Shown: in pieces, positions 22,524 through 33,679 of the stretch | Layout of the letters: every line of letters begins with the position of its first letter | Numbering within the stretch: the first letter of the stretch is position 1 | Source of the DNA: Oscarella lobularis | Lineage: Eukaryota; Porifera; Homoscleromorpha; Homosclerophorida; Oscarellidae | Direction of reading: 5' to 3' | Assembly (NCBI RefSeq): GCF_947507565.1 | Contig: NC_089194.1 | Coordinates: 1,178,001 to 1,242,000 of the forward strand | DNA: 64,000 nucleotides | Position numbers and translations under genes: made by a program | Notes under the pieces: model-generated | Told to the model about the DNA's origin: nothing | What the model saw: the letters and a program-made list of their open reading frames with translations, nothing else | The model's database searches: none

Positions 22524-23422
22524 CTAGTACATCTTCCTTCGTGACGCTGTGTATCTCTCCATAAACTGCAAAATGAAAGGTCTACTACTACGCCTGTGAA
22601 ATTATCATCTTATATACCTGATCGTATCCATCCTTCTGATGCAAATCTTTCATCAGAAAAACATTACCCTCTAGCTCCAACGTAGATACACTAGACTCAG
22701 TCAAAAGGTCTTTGTGTATCGACTCAAGTGGAAGGCAGTTCTCAGCCAAGCGCAGCACTTTCAAATTTCTACATTGAGCTACTTGCAAAGGCAGAGAGGC
22801 GAGACGATTTCGATTGAGATTCAATTCCACAACGGAAAGACTACGGACGCTTTCAGGCAAGGATTTTAATTTATTGGCGGCGAGATTTAGAACTTCCAAT
22901 TTCTTCAATTCGTTGAATACGATAGGAAAGACGTCGATGGAATTCTCTTCAAGATTTACCGTCTTCAGTGACGTCAAATTCTTGAAAACTTCAGGAACGG
23001 CAGACAATCCGTTATTCTGAACGAATAACGTTTCTAATTTTCTAAGCCGACCGAATTCGACCGGGAAAGCATCAGCACGTACTATGGAGCTAGAAATAAT
23101 GAACAGTTATGCGTAAAACTTCGCGAGAAACTCTACCGAGTTTGTTATTGGCTAGGTTGAGGGTTTTTAGCAGCGTGAAGTCGCCTAGTAGAGGCGGCAG
23201 GCAATCGAACCGATTGTAAGACACGTCGAGAGATCGTAGATTGCGAGAGAGCTGGGCTAGCGCTGGAGGGAACTGCGATACAGAACGTTACCTTAAAAGA
23301 GGCCCCGATTTTTTAAAAAAACTAGAAATCGAAACCTCGCGAAGGTCCTTTGCTTTCAGTGAGCAAACGCCGGTTTTCTTGGCGTTTTCTAGCGGCTGAT
23401 TGACGCTTCCAGCGTTGCCCAT
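22524..23422 (-). CDS. LRRC57: Leucine-rich repeat protein 57 orthologue
   Basis: Small cytoplasmic leucine-rich repeat protein, presumably N-myristoylated and membrane associated because it begins MGNAGSVNQ (Gly2, Ser6). The start is ATG 23422. The repeats follow the L-x-x-L-x-L-x-x-N pattern (LEVLNLAANKLKSLPES, VVELNLNRNRLASLP), then the capping segment LKVLRLAENCLPLESI and LELEGNVFLMKDL, as in LRRC57. The last exon is tiny: DGYDQ is spliced across a 52-bp intron (22566-22617) to FMERYTASRRKMY, stop at 22524. This matches the basic C-terminus of the vertebrate protein better than the unspliced frame. Other short introns lie near 23,075-23,120 and 23,290-23,335. The molecular role of LRRC57 is not well defined. 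Confidence 0.85.
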
Positions 23423-23694
23423 TGTCTTCTCTCGTTAGCGCGCGCGCTTCTAGATTTGGCGGAATAAAGTATGGGTCTCACAATGAGCAGTCTGTCCACG
23501 CATACACATGTGTGCAACAATATGATTGAACTTTAGCTTTTGAGCATTGCCCGACTATAATGCCTTAGTGCAGAAGCTGAAACAGGCAACGCCCTTAATT
23601 AGCACGTGCCACCGCAATCTCGTGACTGCCTTGAGCACCCATTCGTCTTATCGCCTTCCCCAAGCTCTCCTTTCGTCCTTATCGTTGTATAACT

Positions 23695-26434
23695 ATGCGA
23701 ATATTCGTCGTATTTCTAATCGCTTACGGTACGTCTCCTCGCGTCGACTACTCTGCGCATTTCTCGCGAAACAACTGCGCAATACGCGCGAAACTAGGGG
23801 CTTCGCTTTATGACGCAGTGTTCGTGTAACTATTTGATAAGCGACGGCTATTCGAACGCTCCTGAGTAGCCTGCTTTGCGGCTAAAAGGAACTAACACCC
23901 CTGCATTCATTTCCTGTTGGACGGAGAGCAACTGCGAGACTCCCATTAGTGGTTTCCCTGCTTACTGATACGACGCTCGATTTGTCCAACGTGAACGCGT
24001 ATCTTCTACCCTCTTTCGTCCCGTTTTCGTCATCAGTGTACTCGGTACCTAAAGGGGCCCTGTTTTCCTAATCTGCGTCGAAAGAAACCCCTTCCTCTGT
24101 TGCTCACACTTTCGCGCTACTCGCCTTACGCTCCGACATCGACAACCGCCCGAATGCCGTCCACATGTTTCGCGATCACGTGCTCGCAAATTTTCGCGCC
24201 CTTTGTTTAATTAATTGAAATTCTATTTTTAGCGTCTGCTCAGACGACTCCAGCTCCGACGGCAAACAACACTCCAACGGCAACCGCAACTGCGACGGCA
24301 ACTGCAACGTCAATGGCAACGACCCAATCTTCAACAACTCAACCGGCACCGACGACGCAACCTCGCCCAACTCAGCCGTCCTATGAGAAGGGAACGTACA
24401 AACTGCTTGATGTAGACAACAATAATGCAGTGTGCGCGGAACTCACGCTGGCGGCTAAATTTGACATAAATTACATGACTGACGAAAATGAGGTACAGTA
24501 ATGTGAAGGTCTTTTCTGTTGTAAAGTCATTTTAACGTGTGATTTAGATTGCAACGGCACAAGTTGTTCTTCCTCCTCCGGATAACGTCAATGTGACTGG
24601 TGAATGTGCTGATCTAGACAGTGATACGTTGTCTAGCACAATATCCATCTCTTGGACGGATTTCACTCTTGCGATGATTTTTGCTGTATGTCTCGTACGA
24701 CCGTAGACGCGTCTCAAACCGAACCCCATTAGTGTTTATATAGTAGGGTCTAAATTTACATTATTACTCCTACTAAAATAATTTTAGTATACCCGTTCCA
24801 GTGAAGTCATTTTCTTTAGCGTACTTCGAATTCAATCCCCGGTAGAATCCCTAATACAAGTACGTTTCTTTCTTGAATAGGGCGAGATACCACCCCCAAC
24901 GACGCCAGCTCCAACGACTGCGCCTACTACCCGAGCTCCTACAACCCAAGCAGCCACAACGCAAGCTTCTACAACTCAAGCTGCGACAACGCAGGCTGCG
25001 ACAACGCAAGCTCCTACAACGCAAGCTGCTACAACCCGAGCTCCTACAACGCAAGCTGCGACAACGCAAGCTCCTACAACGCAAGCTGCTACAACCCAAG
25101 CTCCTACAACCCAAGCTCCTTCTTCTTCTTCAAGCAGGCATGCTAAATGTCTTTCTTAGAGGATCAGGATATTGTTGAATGGGTTTCTTGTCTGGGTTCA
25201 GGCGCAGGCTGTTGGCTCTCCGAGAAGGCGAGAACGGTTTGGTCAACATTGGATTTATGTACAACACCGCTAATCCGGTGTTTGTGAACCCCCAGAATGG
25301 TGAGTAATGCATGGTACGTAAACACTTTCTCCCTCGTGTCTACGTTCAAAATCTTTAGTCACCGTCGTGATTGTGGTCTACAACGTGACGGAAAACGACG
25401 ATTTCTCTTTTGGAGAGGGCAAGCAGTACAAATGCAACAGTCAGCGATCACTTGCTCTTAAAGAGGGTGACGATAAAGTAACCATGGATATCAAGGACGC
25501 TCTTCTTTCTCCCTTTCAGCCAGAAAATTCCGATGACGGAGGTAATTTCCTTTTAGCCTATTTAGCCGCCTTTTGCTTGGGGGTAAAAAATCGTATTAGT
25601 ATTTTATTCTCCCAAGCCAAACGCAAGAGCACCTTGCACACGATTATTAGTTTTACTGCACGCTCGAGCATTGTCAACCATAGATGTTTGAGTGTAATTC
25701 CCCCAAGCCAAAGAGCTCCTTATATATGATTCTTTATACTGAATGTACCGTATACGTCTAAATAAGCCCCCTTTGGATAATTTGAGGACACCAACTGTAC
25801 TTCAGTTGCTGTCACCCAAAAACTAACTAAAGACGATGCTAAACGAAAACCTATCATAGCAACGATCACTAAGGACGCGCGGGGGGCCCGCGTCGTCATT
25901 TTTTGAGCAGCAAGACTCGTGCCAATGTGCTCTTTCGTTCCATCTCTCCTCTCCCCAACCAAAATTCGCGTGTTCGTCCTAAAAAAAGAAAAAAAAAAAC
26001 GGAGTCAGGGACCGAATCTTTTTTGCAGTGACTCCCTGCCAAGCGGATAAGGACAAAGTTGTGATACCCATTGCCGTCGGATGCACATTGGCCGCCTTGC
26101 TGCTCATAACCGTTATCGCGTTCGTGATCGGTCGATCGAGAAGTCGCGGGGGCTATCAGACCATATAGAAAAAGAGACTGCCTTTTGTCCGTCTGTCTGT
26201 CTGGCGTCTCGTGCTTTTGTCTCTGTTCGTGTCTTGATTTATTTTAATACATTTATTGCGTCTTGCGCAGTGGTGGAGTGTGCGGCTGACGGCGGCGGCG
26301 GCAGTGGCGGATTGAGCAAGAACGCTAAAATCGCTATTGGTGTGGGCGTGGGCGTTGGCGGTCTTCTCGTTCTCATTCTCGTCGCCGTTGCACTGAGTCG
26401 CGTTTGCAAGCGATCTGGTTACAAGTCAGTCTAA
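23695..26434 (+). CDS. LAMP: Lysosome-associated membrane glycoprotein (LAMP) with alternative last exons
   Basis: Type I lysosomal membrane glycoprotein. Exon 1 (23695-23728) encodes MRIFVVFLIAY and joins exon 2 (24233-24492) to complete a signal peptide ending ASA-Q. A Thr/Pro mucin-like stretch is followed by the first half of a LAMP domain (EKGTYKLLDVDNNNAVC; exon 3, 24548-24685, TGEC). An optional in-frame exon at 24788-24859 is possible. Exon 24881-25137 is a TTQA-type mucin repeat. Exons 25202-25299 and 25359-25541 complete the LAMP domain (GFMYNTANPVFVN, KQYKCNSQRSL). Two alternative last exons in the same phase follow: 26029-26168, ending GYQTI, and 26271-26434, ending GYKSV. Each supplies the last Cys, a TM helix and a GYxx-hydrophobic lysosomal sorting tail. 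GYQTI is identical to the vertebrate LAMP1 tail. Confidence 0.85.
24895..25125 (+). repeat. Coding minisatellite, 15-bp units (TTQA[AP]) in the LAMP gene
   Basis: Units of the form ACAACGCAAGCTCCT encode Thr-Thr-Gln-Ala-Ala/Pro/Ser pentapeptides, about twelve copies. This O-glycosylatable mucin-like segment falls between the two Cys-pair halves of the LAMP domain. Runs of near-identical units suggest length polymorphism. Confidence 0.85.
26029..26168 (+). other. LAMP alternative last exon 1 (GYQTI tail)
   Basis: A TTTTTTGCAG acceptor precedes it. Phase-1 entry gives VTPCQADKDK, a ~23-residue TM helix, then SRSRGGYQTI and TAG at 26166-26168. It is followed by an intronic spacer of about 100 bp and a second acceptor. 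Confidence 0.8.
26271..26434 (+). other. LAMP alternative last exon 2 (GYKSV tail)
   Basis: A TCTTGCGCAG acceptor precedes it. It has the same phase as exon 26029-26168 and the same layout: VVECAADGGGG, a glycine/valine-rich TM helix, then CKRSGYKSV and TAA. It can only be used in place of the preceding exon, because that exon carries a stop. Confidence 0.75.
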
Positions 26435-26711
26435 GAAGCGGGCATGAGGCTGAGGACTTAGACCGGATTAAAAAAACAGAAACTGTCACTCCACGAGCAA
26501 TTTGGTGTCTGTCTTCTACTTACTTTTATCGTTTCTGTGTTTTTCGTATCCGCTACATATTTCGTGCTGTTTTCACTGTTTTTGAACTACACATTGTCGC
26601 AATACTGTTAAGTCACTCGCATGGGGTACTAGAATCTTGACATTGCCAGCCATGTGCATGATATGATACTCTACGTCGTAAATCTTTACCACCTCATTAG
26701 GAAGGATATTA

Positions 26712-29700
26712 TCAATTGTCTCGAAAAAATTCTTTTGCTTCTCTTTCTTTGTCTAAACGTATGTTAAACAGCGGATGAGTCGGTTTCTAAGCAACAGATT
26801 TTCCTATTCAAATGCAACGGAAACTGAGAATTCGTACGCACCAAGAGATTGCTCTCGCCCCCTATGACTACATCGGGCATGTCTCCGGGACTCTTTTGGG
26901 CCATGGAAAGGCCACTGAGACAATAGCATGTATGGTAAAAATCTCTCGTTCTTACAAAGAGGGAATCAGAACAACTGTCATACGGCTTTGTGGGTCTTAC
27001 TTTCCAGGCTTATCGACGAGTCCACCGATAAGGGATTGACAGCAGAACAAAATATAGTGCTGTAAGGCTTCTATTAATTAATTAATTAATTAAGAATATT
27101 GTTTAATTAAATCAAACGAGAACTCAACTGTGACCTACCTCTATCAAACATCCAGTCTTCTTGTGCAATAGCCTTGCATCCTATAAGGTAAATTTGAAAA
27201 GAGTTCTACAAGATTCCAAACTGACCTAAGGCTTGAAGTGTATGGGCTATGACGGGAAATAAGCCGCCCTGCCAGAACGAATAGCAACCATCTACGAGTT
27301 TATTTGTCCTTCCCTGGGCCACGAGAAAAATATAGTCAAAGAGGATCAGGTGGATGTATCTATGCCAACCTGAAATCCTCCCTCGAATTTCATTTGCCTG
27401 TGAACTGCCCATTTCTATAGGAGAAAAACGTCAGTTCGTGTTTATTTTTGCTACATTTAGATCTGCCTACCACTAGACGATCAATATCTATCGAGTCCAC
27501 CTTTCCGAGCAGTAACAGTGCAGCGAGGCCACAGAACGTATAGCCTCCGTGCGCCTCGAGACCTTTAGGGAGTACTCGTATTCAAGTATGTCTCATTCGA
27601 GGCAAGATTAGAGACCTGGCTCGCCAGCTATTCCGCCTTCATATGTCTGGCACGAGACAATCCACTCTGCAGTGCCCTTGAACATCGCCTCCGTAGCTGT
27701 ATTGGTCAAGAGGGCACAGACAAGCGCGCAGTACGCTCCCCTATATAGACAAAGACGACTAAGTATTTGATTCAGATTGACTGATCAAAATAAAAAATAA
27801 AATGCAAAATCTACGTAGAGAGTACAGCTAAGGTTTTTTTTTCAAAGCTCCTCCCTTCGGAAATTTTTGGACCAATAGGTGAGCGCAGGTGACGTACGTT
27901 GTCCCCGCTGGAATGCGCGCTAGAACACTCTCTACGCGCAAGCCCGTCGCTAGGTTGTCGTGTCAACAAACGGGCGCTAATCTCCATTTATCCGCCCGAT
28001 GCGAATGGAAAATCAATCGGGAAAGGACGCCGACGAGCCGCTAGTCGACATCGAACGCGACGTCGAGCGAAAATCGAAGCGAAAGCGTCGCGCAATGGCA
28101 AAAGAGGCGGCGATGACCGCGTCGACGAAAAGCGTCGAGGAGAGTCTCGCCTCGTTCGCGCGAAATCTCAAGGCGAACGAGCGCCTATCGAAGACGAAAG
28201 CGAAGCGACGAAAGAAGCGCGGCTCGCCGCCGAAAGGAACGACGTCGTATTCGTCGATCGGCGTTACAGGCGAGACGGAAAGCGTCAGCTGCGCAGCCGT
28301 CGAACACGGGGGGCTCAAGCTACCGGAAATCGCCGCGGCGAAGCCGCGCGGCGCGCACGCCGGCGATCGGGCGAAAAAGAACGTCGCGAAAGGGAGCTCG
28401 GCGTGGGAAAATCTTCCGTCTATATAGCGGGGTTTTACGGGGCCCCCCGTGGGGGGTGTATACAGGGGGCTCAAAATTAATATTAGTTTCTTGATAGAGA
28501 TTATGAATGACTGAATAAATATTTTGAGAGATTTGCCTATTAGATTTGCATTGCCGCGCGGTGTCGTATATATATGGACCCCCAAGCCATTAGTTAGTAT
28601 TACGTACACAGGCTTACCTGACGTCCAGTTCTCCGTCGTGATGCATCATAAACGCTCCTTCGTCCGTGTGCATCGACAGAAGATAGTTCTGGAGACTCTT
28701 CCTAAAAAAAATACATGTGCATACATATATAAATCATTAGATAAATAGAGTTCTTCTGTACCTATCTATAGCGTTATAAGCCTCTTCTGTTCCGATTGTG
28801 CAGAGGGCAAGTACAGCAGCATAGGTGGGAGCCAGGTGAGCCAACTGGCCGGGACCCCCACCGAAACCGCCGTCACGCGCTTGACAGCGTTTCAAAAAAT
28901 CAATGACACTAGACACTTTATAAAGTGACGTCAGAAAGATTTTGTTTTTGAGACGAGCACCTGAGCTCCATGTGCTCGTACACGGGAACGTCAAGTAGAC
29001 ATAAGGAGTGGAGAATCCAGTAGCAGAGCCACGGACGACTTGCATCCAAGCACTACGCAGAATAAAAGCCCCCTTTTAAATAAGAAAACAAATATTCCTA
29101 AGACTGAGGCTATAAAAAGGCCCTTGACCCACAACATATACAGTTTTAGGCTCCTGCGCATTATCGTGAACCTAAGTACAGTTTCTATCGTTAGAGATCA
29201 CATGGTGGACTGGATTACCGCAATCAGCCTTCTATCTACTGTTTTAATCAAGTTGTATCTTGCTGTACTGTTAGATAAACGACTGTGGTTAAATAAACGT
29301 TCGTACGGTACAGTAAAAGCAAATTTTGAACTGAGGCCCCCTTTCGGGTGCTATACGTCCGAGACGCGTCGTTTGACCGTTAAAACGTCGAAAAAGCACG
29401 TTTTGAACGTAAAACAATTCAAAAAAGAACAAAAACATCGACACTTGAACACAAACCCCACGGAAGACGGTGCTATGGAGGTTTATCCCGGTGACAGAGG
29501 TGCCCAGGAGCTGGGAGAGAGATGCGAGAACTAGGAAGGCGTGCAATGTTACACCCTTGTCAAGTGAGGAATGAGGCGACCACCGGGTCATCGATGCACT
29601 CAAACCTTGGGGAGTGTTGCCAATCTCCCTTCTATCCTAGCCACGAGCTCTGCTCTGCTCCATCTGATAAGTACTTGTAAACGCTGGGTATTTATACTCA

Positions 29701-31006
29701 TACGCGACTAGGGACGAACGACTGCAGCTATTCACGATCAAAAAGTGACAAAACATGCCTCGTTTGAACTGAAACCTCTGCCAATCGACCGCAAACGCAT
29801 TTCTGCTGACAAAAACAAACGAAATTTTGTCGCAAATCAATTCAAAACGCGAAAAAACAACAAGGAATGTGTGCCTACGTACGCAAGACACGCCCTGTCA
29901 CGCTACATTGAGCAACACATGACGTCAATCGTCACGCATTGCTACGAAATGCCCTAATACGAGAAGTAGACGCAATAAATCAGCCGCCAAGTGTGTTGTG
30001 AGTTCATTTTAAAGAAATTCCTTCGCTATTTGAACGCGAAAAGCGAAGGAATACGCAGTAACGGCAAAACGCCGAGTCAGCAAAATCAAGGCGTTGTGTC
30101 CGGTTCTATAACGGGCACTTGAACGTGCGCTATACATAGACGACTCAAATTGAACGACGAAACGAACGCTACGCGGCTAGATTATTCAACGGACTGCTGA
30201 TAGAAAGCGCGGACTTTCGGGTGCCGGTTCTCGTCAACGTAACTAACCAAAGGTGCGCGAACGGGAGACGGGAATAGCTCTATCGTTCTCCAAACAAGTT
30301 TTCGAACGCTACCGTGGCCCGTTCACGCGAAGAACATCACTGACTCGATCAACAGAACGCCGGTTATCCTCTTGGAATTCAACAACGCGAAAGTTGGGAT
30401 AGGAGACCCCTTCATGGAATTATTAGTACGAACATCAAGCACAACTAACATGCAAACACTAACTAACTAAAGTGCCCAAATTTCGCTCGTCCCAACGATT
30501 GGAACCTCTTTCGTGGCTGCCAATTCTCAAAGTCCTTCAGTACACAGATATTTTTGTTTGGATAACAGGCGTTCAGTTTTTTTAATCAAGGGTAAGCTGT
30601 GTTTGCCTTCTCTGCTATTGAGTGTCCTGAGCCACTAAATCTAGCCGTAGCATGTGCTTTCTAATACGTCTTCTCCACCTCGTAGTTCTCTGATAGATTC
30701 TTCAAGCCTTTTAGAAGATACGACGCGTGTCTATCGCGAAATAGTCTGATACTGCAAGAGCGATCGTGAATATGAGTGCGACGGTAGTGCACGTCGAGTT
30801 TACCTGGAAATTCGTTCAGGTTTGCCTTTTAGGGACCTGTATATGGCGGAGACGCTCTCTTCTACTTTTCTCTGCGTGGAGCGCGCTCTGCAGCCGTTGA
30901 GGTAAAACGCGTGCTATTTTCTTACTTGTTCGTTAGAACTGTGCGTAGATACGCCATCGGTTTCGAGCTCTAGAGCGGCTAACGTTTCGATGGAAGACAA
31001 AGCCAT
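26712..31006 (-). CDS. FNTB: Protein farnesyltransferase beta subunit
   Basis: Catalytic beta subunit that, with FNTA, attaches farnesyl to CaaX proteins in the cytosol. The start is ATG 31006 (MALSSIETLAALELETDG). Exon 2 joins through RKVEESVSAIYRSL, then 30679-30751 (RDRHASYLLKGLKNLSENYE), spliced in phase 0 to CLDASRPWLCYWILHSL at about 29,045. Further exons encode CQARDGGFGGGPGQLAHLAP, SMHTDEGAFMMHHDGELDVR, GTAEWIVSCQTYEGGIAG, and NKLVDGCYSFWQGG with the zinc ligands Asp and Cys. Then SRDFYHTCYCLSGLSMAQ supplies the zinc His. The last exon is KPTHPLFNIRLDKEREAK, stop at 26712. The intron at about 29,046-30,678 holds an interspersed repeat, and the one at about 27,770-28,617 holds an opposite-strand ORF. 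All catalytic motifs are intact. Confidence 0.92.
27999..28427 (+). CDS. Hypothetical basic protein nested in an FNTB intron
   Basis: I do not recognise this protein. The open frame has 142 codons from ATG 27999 (a second ATG is at 28005) to TAG at 28425. It is strongly GC-richer than the intron around it, with codon use like real exons nearby. The product is Lys/Arg-rich, with clusters such as RKSKRKRRAMAKEA and KAKRRKKRG that resemble nuclear localisation signals and possibly a short helix (TKSVEESLASFARNLKANER). It lies on the strand opposite FNTB. A CCCCCCGTGGGGGG hairpin follows about 15 bp downstream of the stop. It could be a small nuclear protein, or an exon of a spliced transcript. 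Confidence 0.45.
   Translation: MRMENQSGKDADEPLVDIERDVERKSKRKRRAMAKEAAMTASTKSVEESLASFARNLKANERLSKTKAKRRKKRGSPPKGTTSYSSIGVTGETESVSCAAVEHGGLKLPEIAAAKPRGAHAGDRAKKNVAKGSSAWENLPSI
29300..30190. mobile_element. Interspersed repeat, copy 1 (inside FNTB intron)
   Basis: About 890 bp repeated in inverted orientation at about 49,590-50,460 with very high identity in the core. It contains a TATA-like GAGTATAAATACCC (bottom strand here), open frames on both strands that are conserved between copies (so not evidence of coding), and a hairpin built from CCTTCGCT and AGCGAAGG. Ends are fuzzy and no terminal inverted repeats are obvious. It may be a non-autonomous element or a solo-LTR-like sequence. Confidence 0.65.
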
Positions 31007-31042
31007 TTTCTTCCTACCGCACGCTAAACCGGGTTGCAAGAC
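31007..31042. promoter_or_regulatory. Bidirectional FNTB/PPP5C promoter region
   Basis: Only 36 bp separate the divergent start codons of FNTB (31006) and PPP5C (31043). Transcription starts must lie within or beyond the opposite gene's first exon, so the two promoters overlap. No TATA box is visible in the gap. Confidence 0.6.
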
Positions 31043-33679
31043 ATGGAGGACGGCAAAGAAATCGACGAAAAACGCGTCAACGAAGCCGAGGCAGTCAAAG
31101 CCAAAGCGAACGAGCACTTTCGCGGTAACCGCGCTTACTCCTCCATTGCAAATCAGCTCGAAAACGCCTATCGCGACAGAGAAAAACTACGAAGAAGCGA
31201 TTCGCCTCTACACGGAAGCAATCAAACTCAATCCCAACGCCGCCGCCTACTACGCCAATCGCAGCATCGCCAACCTACGCAAAGAATACTACGGCGACGC
31301 GCTCGCGGACGCGACGCGCGCCGTCGATCTCGATCGCGCCTACGTGAAGGGCTACTATCGTCGCGCCGCGGCGAACATGGCCATGGGAAGGTTCAAAGCG
31401 AGTTTGAAAGACTTTGAAACGGTTGTGACGTAGACGTCGTGACGTCACGTTTTTTGCTATTCGATTTTTTTTCGAATGCGTTAGGTTGTTCGCGTTCGGC
31501 CTGGGGATAAGGACGCGCGACAGAAGTATCAGCAGTGTCAGAAGATCGTTCGGCAGAAGGCGTTTGAGAAGGCGATCGCCGTGGATGCCAAGGAGACGAA
31601 GTTGCCTTCTGAATCGATTGTCGTTGAGGATATTGGTAAGAGGAGGAGGTGTGGGTTACGTATGGGGAGCTAGGAAGGGGAGCTATAGTATTTCATTCTG
31701 AGGTAGTCCAGATGCAGAGGCTGTCTTGATATTAGGTCAGACCTGACGTTAGCTGCTTAGACGAAGCATGCCACGTGTATTTCATAGTGTTTCTCTGCTA
31801 GGAATAGGTCTCGTAATGTAGTGTACACGCATGTATGAAGTCCAGATAGAGTGATCGTCTCAAGATTTTATAACTGAGAGCTATCTCTTTATTACGGAGA
31901 GACTTGATACGCGACTCTGTGTGCTTATGTCAAGCAAAGTCGCCACTGACTCTCCAACAGATGTCTGCCCTCCCGAGGACTGAGTCTCTCGAGCTTCAGA
32001 GCCTCAGACAGATACGGGGCGCACATTACTTTTCGATTTTTTCCCCCCTATAGACGTTGAAGAGAAGTACGAGGGTCCGCGATTCGACGAGGAGATAACG
32101 GCCGACTTCATGGTGAGTCTCTTGACGTGGCAAAGAGACCAGAAAACCCTTCACAAGAAATACGCGTACAAAGTAAAAATAAGTCAATTATTTTCAGAGA
32201 TACATACATATATATCTTTTTTTTGTTTAAGATTCTCTTGGGAGTGAAGGAACTTCTAGTAGCGGATCTGACTCTCGTGAGCGTTCCTATCCCAGACGTA
32301 AGCACATTTCCTTAGTTCAGTGTATTGATAAATAATTTAATTTTTTTTTCTTTTAGGGCTCCAAATTTACCGTGTGCGGCGACATTCACGGTCAATACTA
32401 TGACCTTCTTAATATATTTAAATTGAACGGGGTTCCATCAGAGGCTAATCCTTACGTACAAGTTCAATAACAGTATTATTTTATTTGAATTCATGAAGCC
32501 TCTGTCTAGTTATTCAATGGGGATTTCGTGGACCGCGGTTCATTTTCGGTCGAGGTCATATTGACCTTGTTCGGATATAAGCTTTTGTATCCCAAATTCT
32601 TCTTCATGTCTCGAGGTAGAGTCTTACATATGCACGCGTTATTTATTATTGTAATTATTTCGCTTAGGTAATCACGAGAGCGCTAATATGAATCTTATGT
32701 ACGGCTTCCACGGCGAAGTGAAGTCAAAATATCCGCCACACTGAAAGCAAAGCCTTTTGCATTGACGTTTCCTTAACTCTGTTCTCTTTCTTTCTTTCTT
32801 GGCTTACGTATAATGCTCACATGGCCGAGCTCTTTACCGAAATCTACAATCACCTGCCTCTAGCTCATTGCCTCAGTGATAGAGTTCTGGTACGTTTAGA
32901 TAGCACCTTTGGTCCTCTAAGTTCTCTGATAGATGTTTTCTAGGTAATGCACGGTGGCCTTTTCAGTCGCGACGGCGTGACACTTGATGACATCAGGAAA
33001 GTAGACCGAAACCAAGAGCCTCCGGACCAAGGCACACCGACTTTAGTAGAAAACGTTAGTGTAGTTTATCTAATGGAGAATTCACCTAGGTATCATGTGT
33101 GAGCTACTTTGGTCAGACCCTCAAGATCAGGTAGGAAATTACGTAGACTAAGGATAGAGGTTCCCCTGTGAGTGTGAGGTCCTTTATATATAGTGGGGTC
33201 GCTCTGCTAGTAAAAGAGGCGTCGGCACTCAGTTTGGTCCTGACGTAACAGAACGATTTTGCTCCGAAAACAATTTAGGTTAGCGTCATTGTATGTATAG
33301 CCATTAATGATTTGTATGATATATTTATTAGAATACATAATTCGTAGCCACGAGGTCAAACCGAATGGCTACGAAGTAGCTCACAACGGACAATGCATAA
33401 CCGTTTTTTCGGCACCCAACTACTGGTCAGTTGTATCGTTCTGTAAATAATTCCAAGCAAGGCCTTTGTTGTTGCTTATAGTGATCAAATGGATAACCGG
33501 GGAGCTTTCATTACCATGTCGTCTGACCTAAAGCCAGAATTCACGACATTTAGAGCCGTGGTAAGCTGATTAGAGAATAAATGAACTCCGCTGCAAAATC
33601 ATTTGTTCTTCAGCCTCATCCTGACGTCAAGCCGATGGCATATGCGAACATCCTTTTGAGCGGGCTCGGACTGATGTAG
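31043..33679 (+). CDS. PPP5C: Serine/threonine protein phosphatase 5
   Basis: PPP-family phosphatase with an N-terminal TPR domain that docks HSP90. Exon 1 is 31043-31124 ([18 protein letters not shown]), followed by a 56-bp intron and the TPR exon ([36 protein letters not shown]). Later exons carry every PPP catalytic motif: [73 protein letters not shown], and SAPNYC. The last motif is reconstituted across a GTCAGT intron. The C-terminus is [20 protein letters not shown], stop at 33677. In PPP5 the C-terminal helix and TPR autoinhibit the enzyme, and both are present. It is head-to-head with FNTB. Confidence 0.93.

Noticed and set aside
22588-22617. LRRC57 ending in VYKMIISQA by reading through
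   Set aside because: A 52-bp GT-AG intron leads to FMERYTASRRKMY, which matches the family's C-terminus better.
24851-25114. Cys/Arg/Ser-repeat ORF on the minus strand
   Set aside because: It is the complement of the Thr-Thr-Gln-Ala mucin repeat of the LAMP gene.
28741-29045. ORF beginning MQVVRGSATGFST as the FNTB 5' end
   Set aside because: The overlapping frame CLDASRPWLCYWILHSL is the conserved FNTB sequence, and an intron explains the stop.
29745-29957. Protein-coding gene within the interspersed repeat
   Set aside because: Frames are open on both strands and conserved only because the two copies are nearly identical. No recognisable domain.
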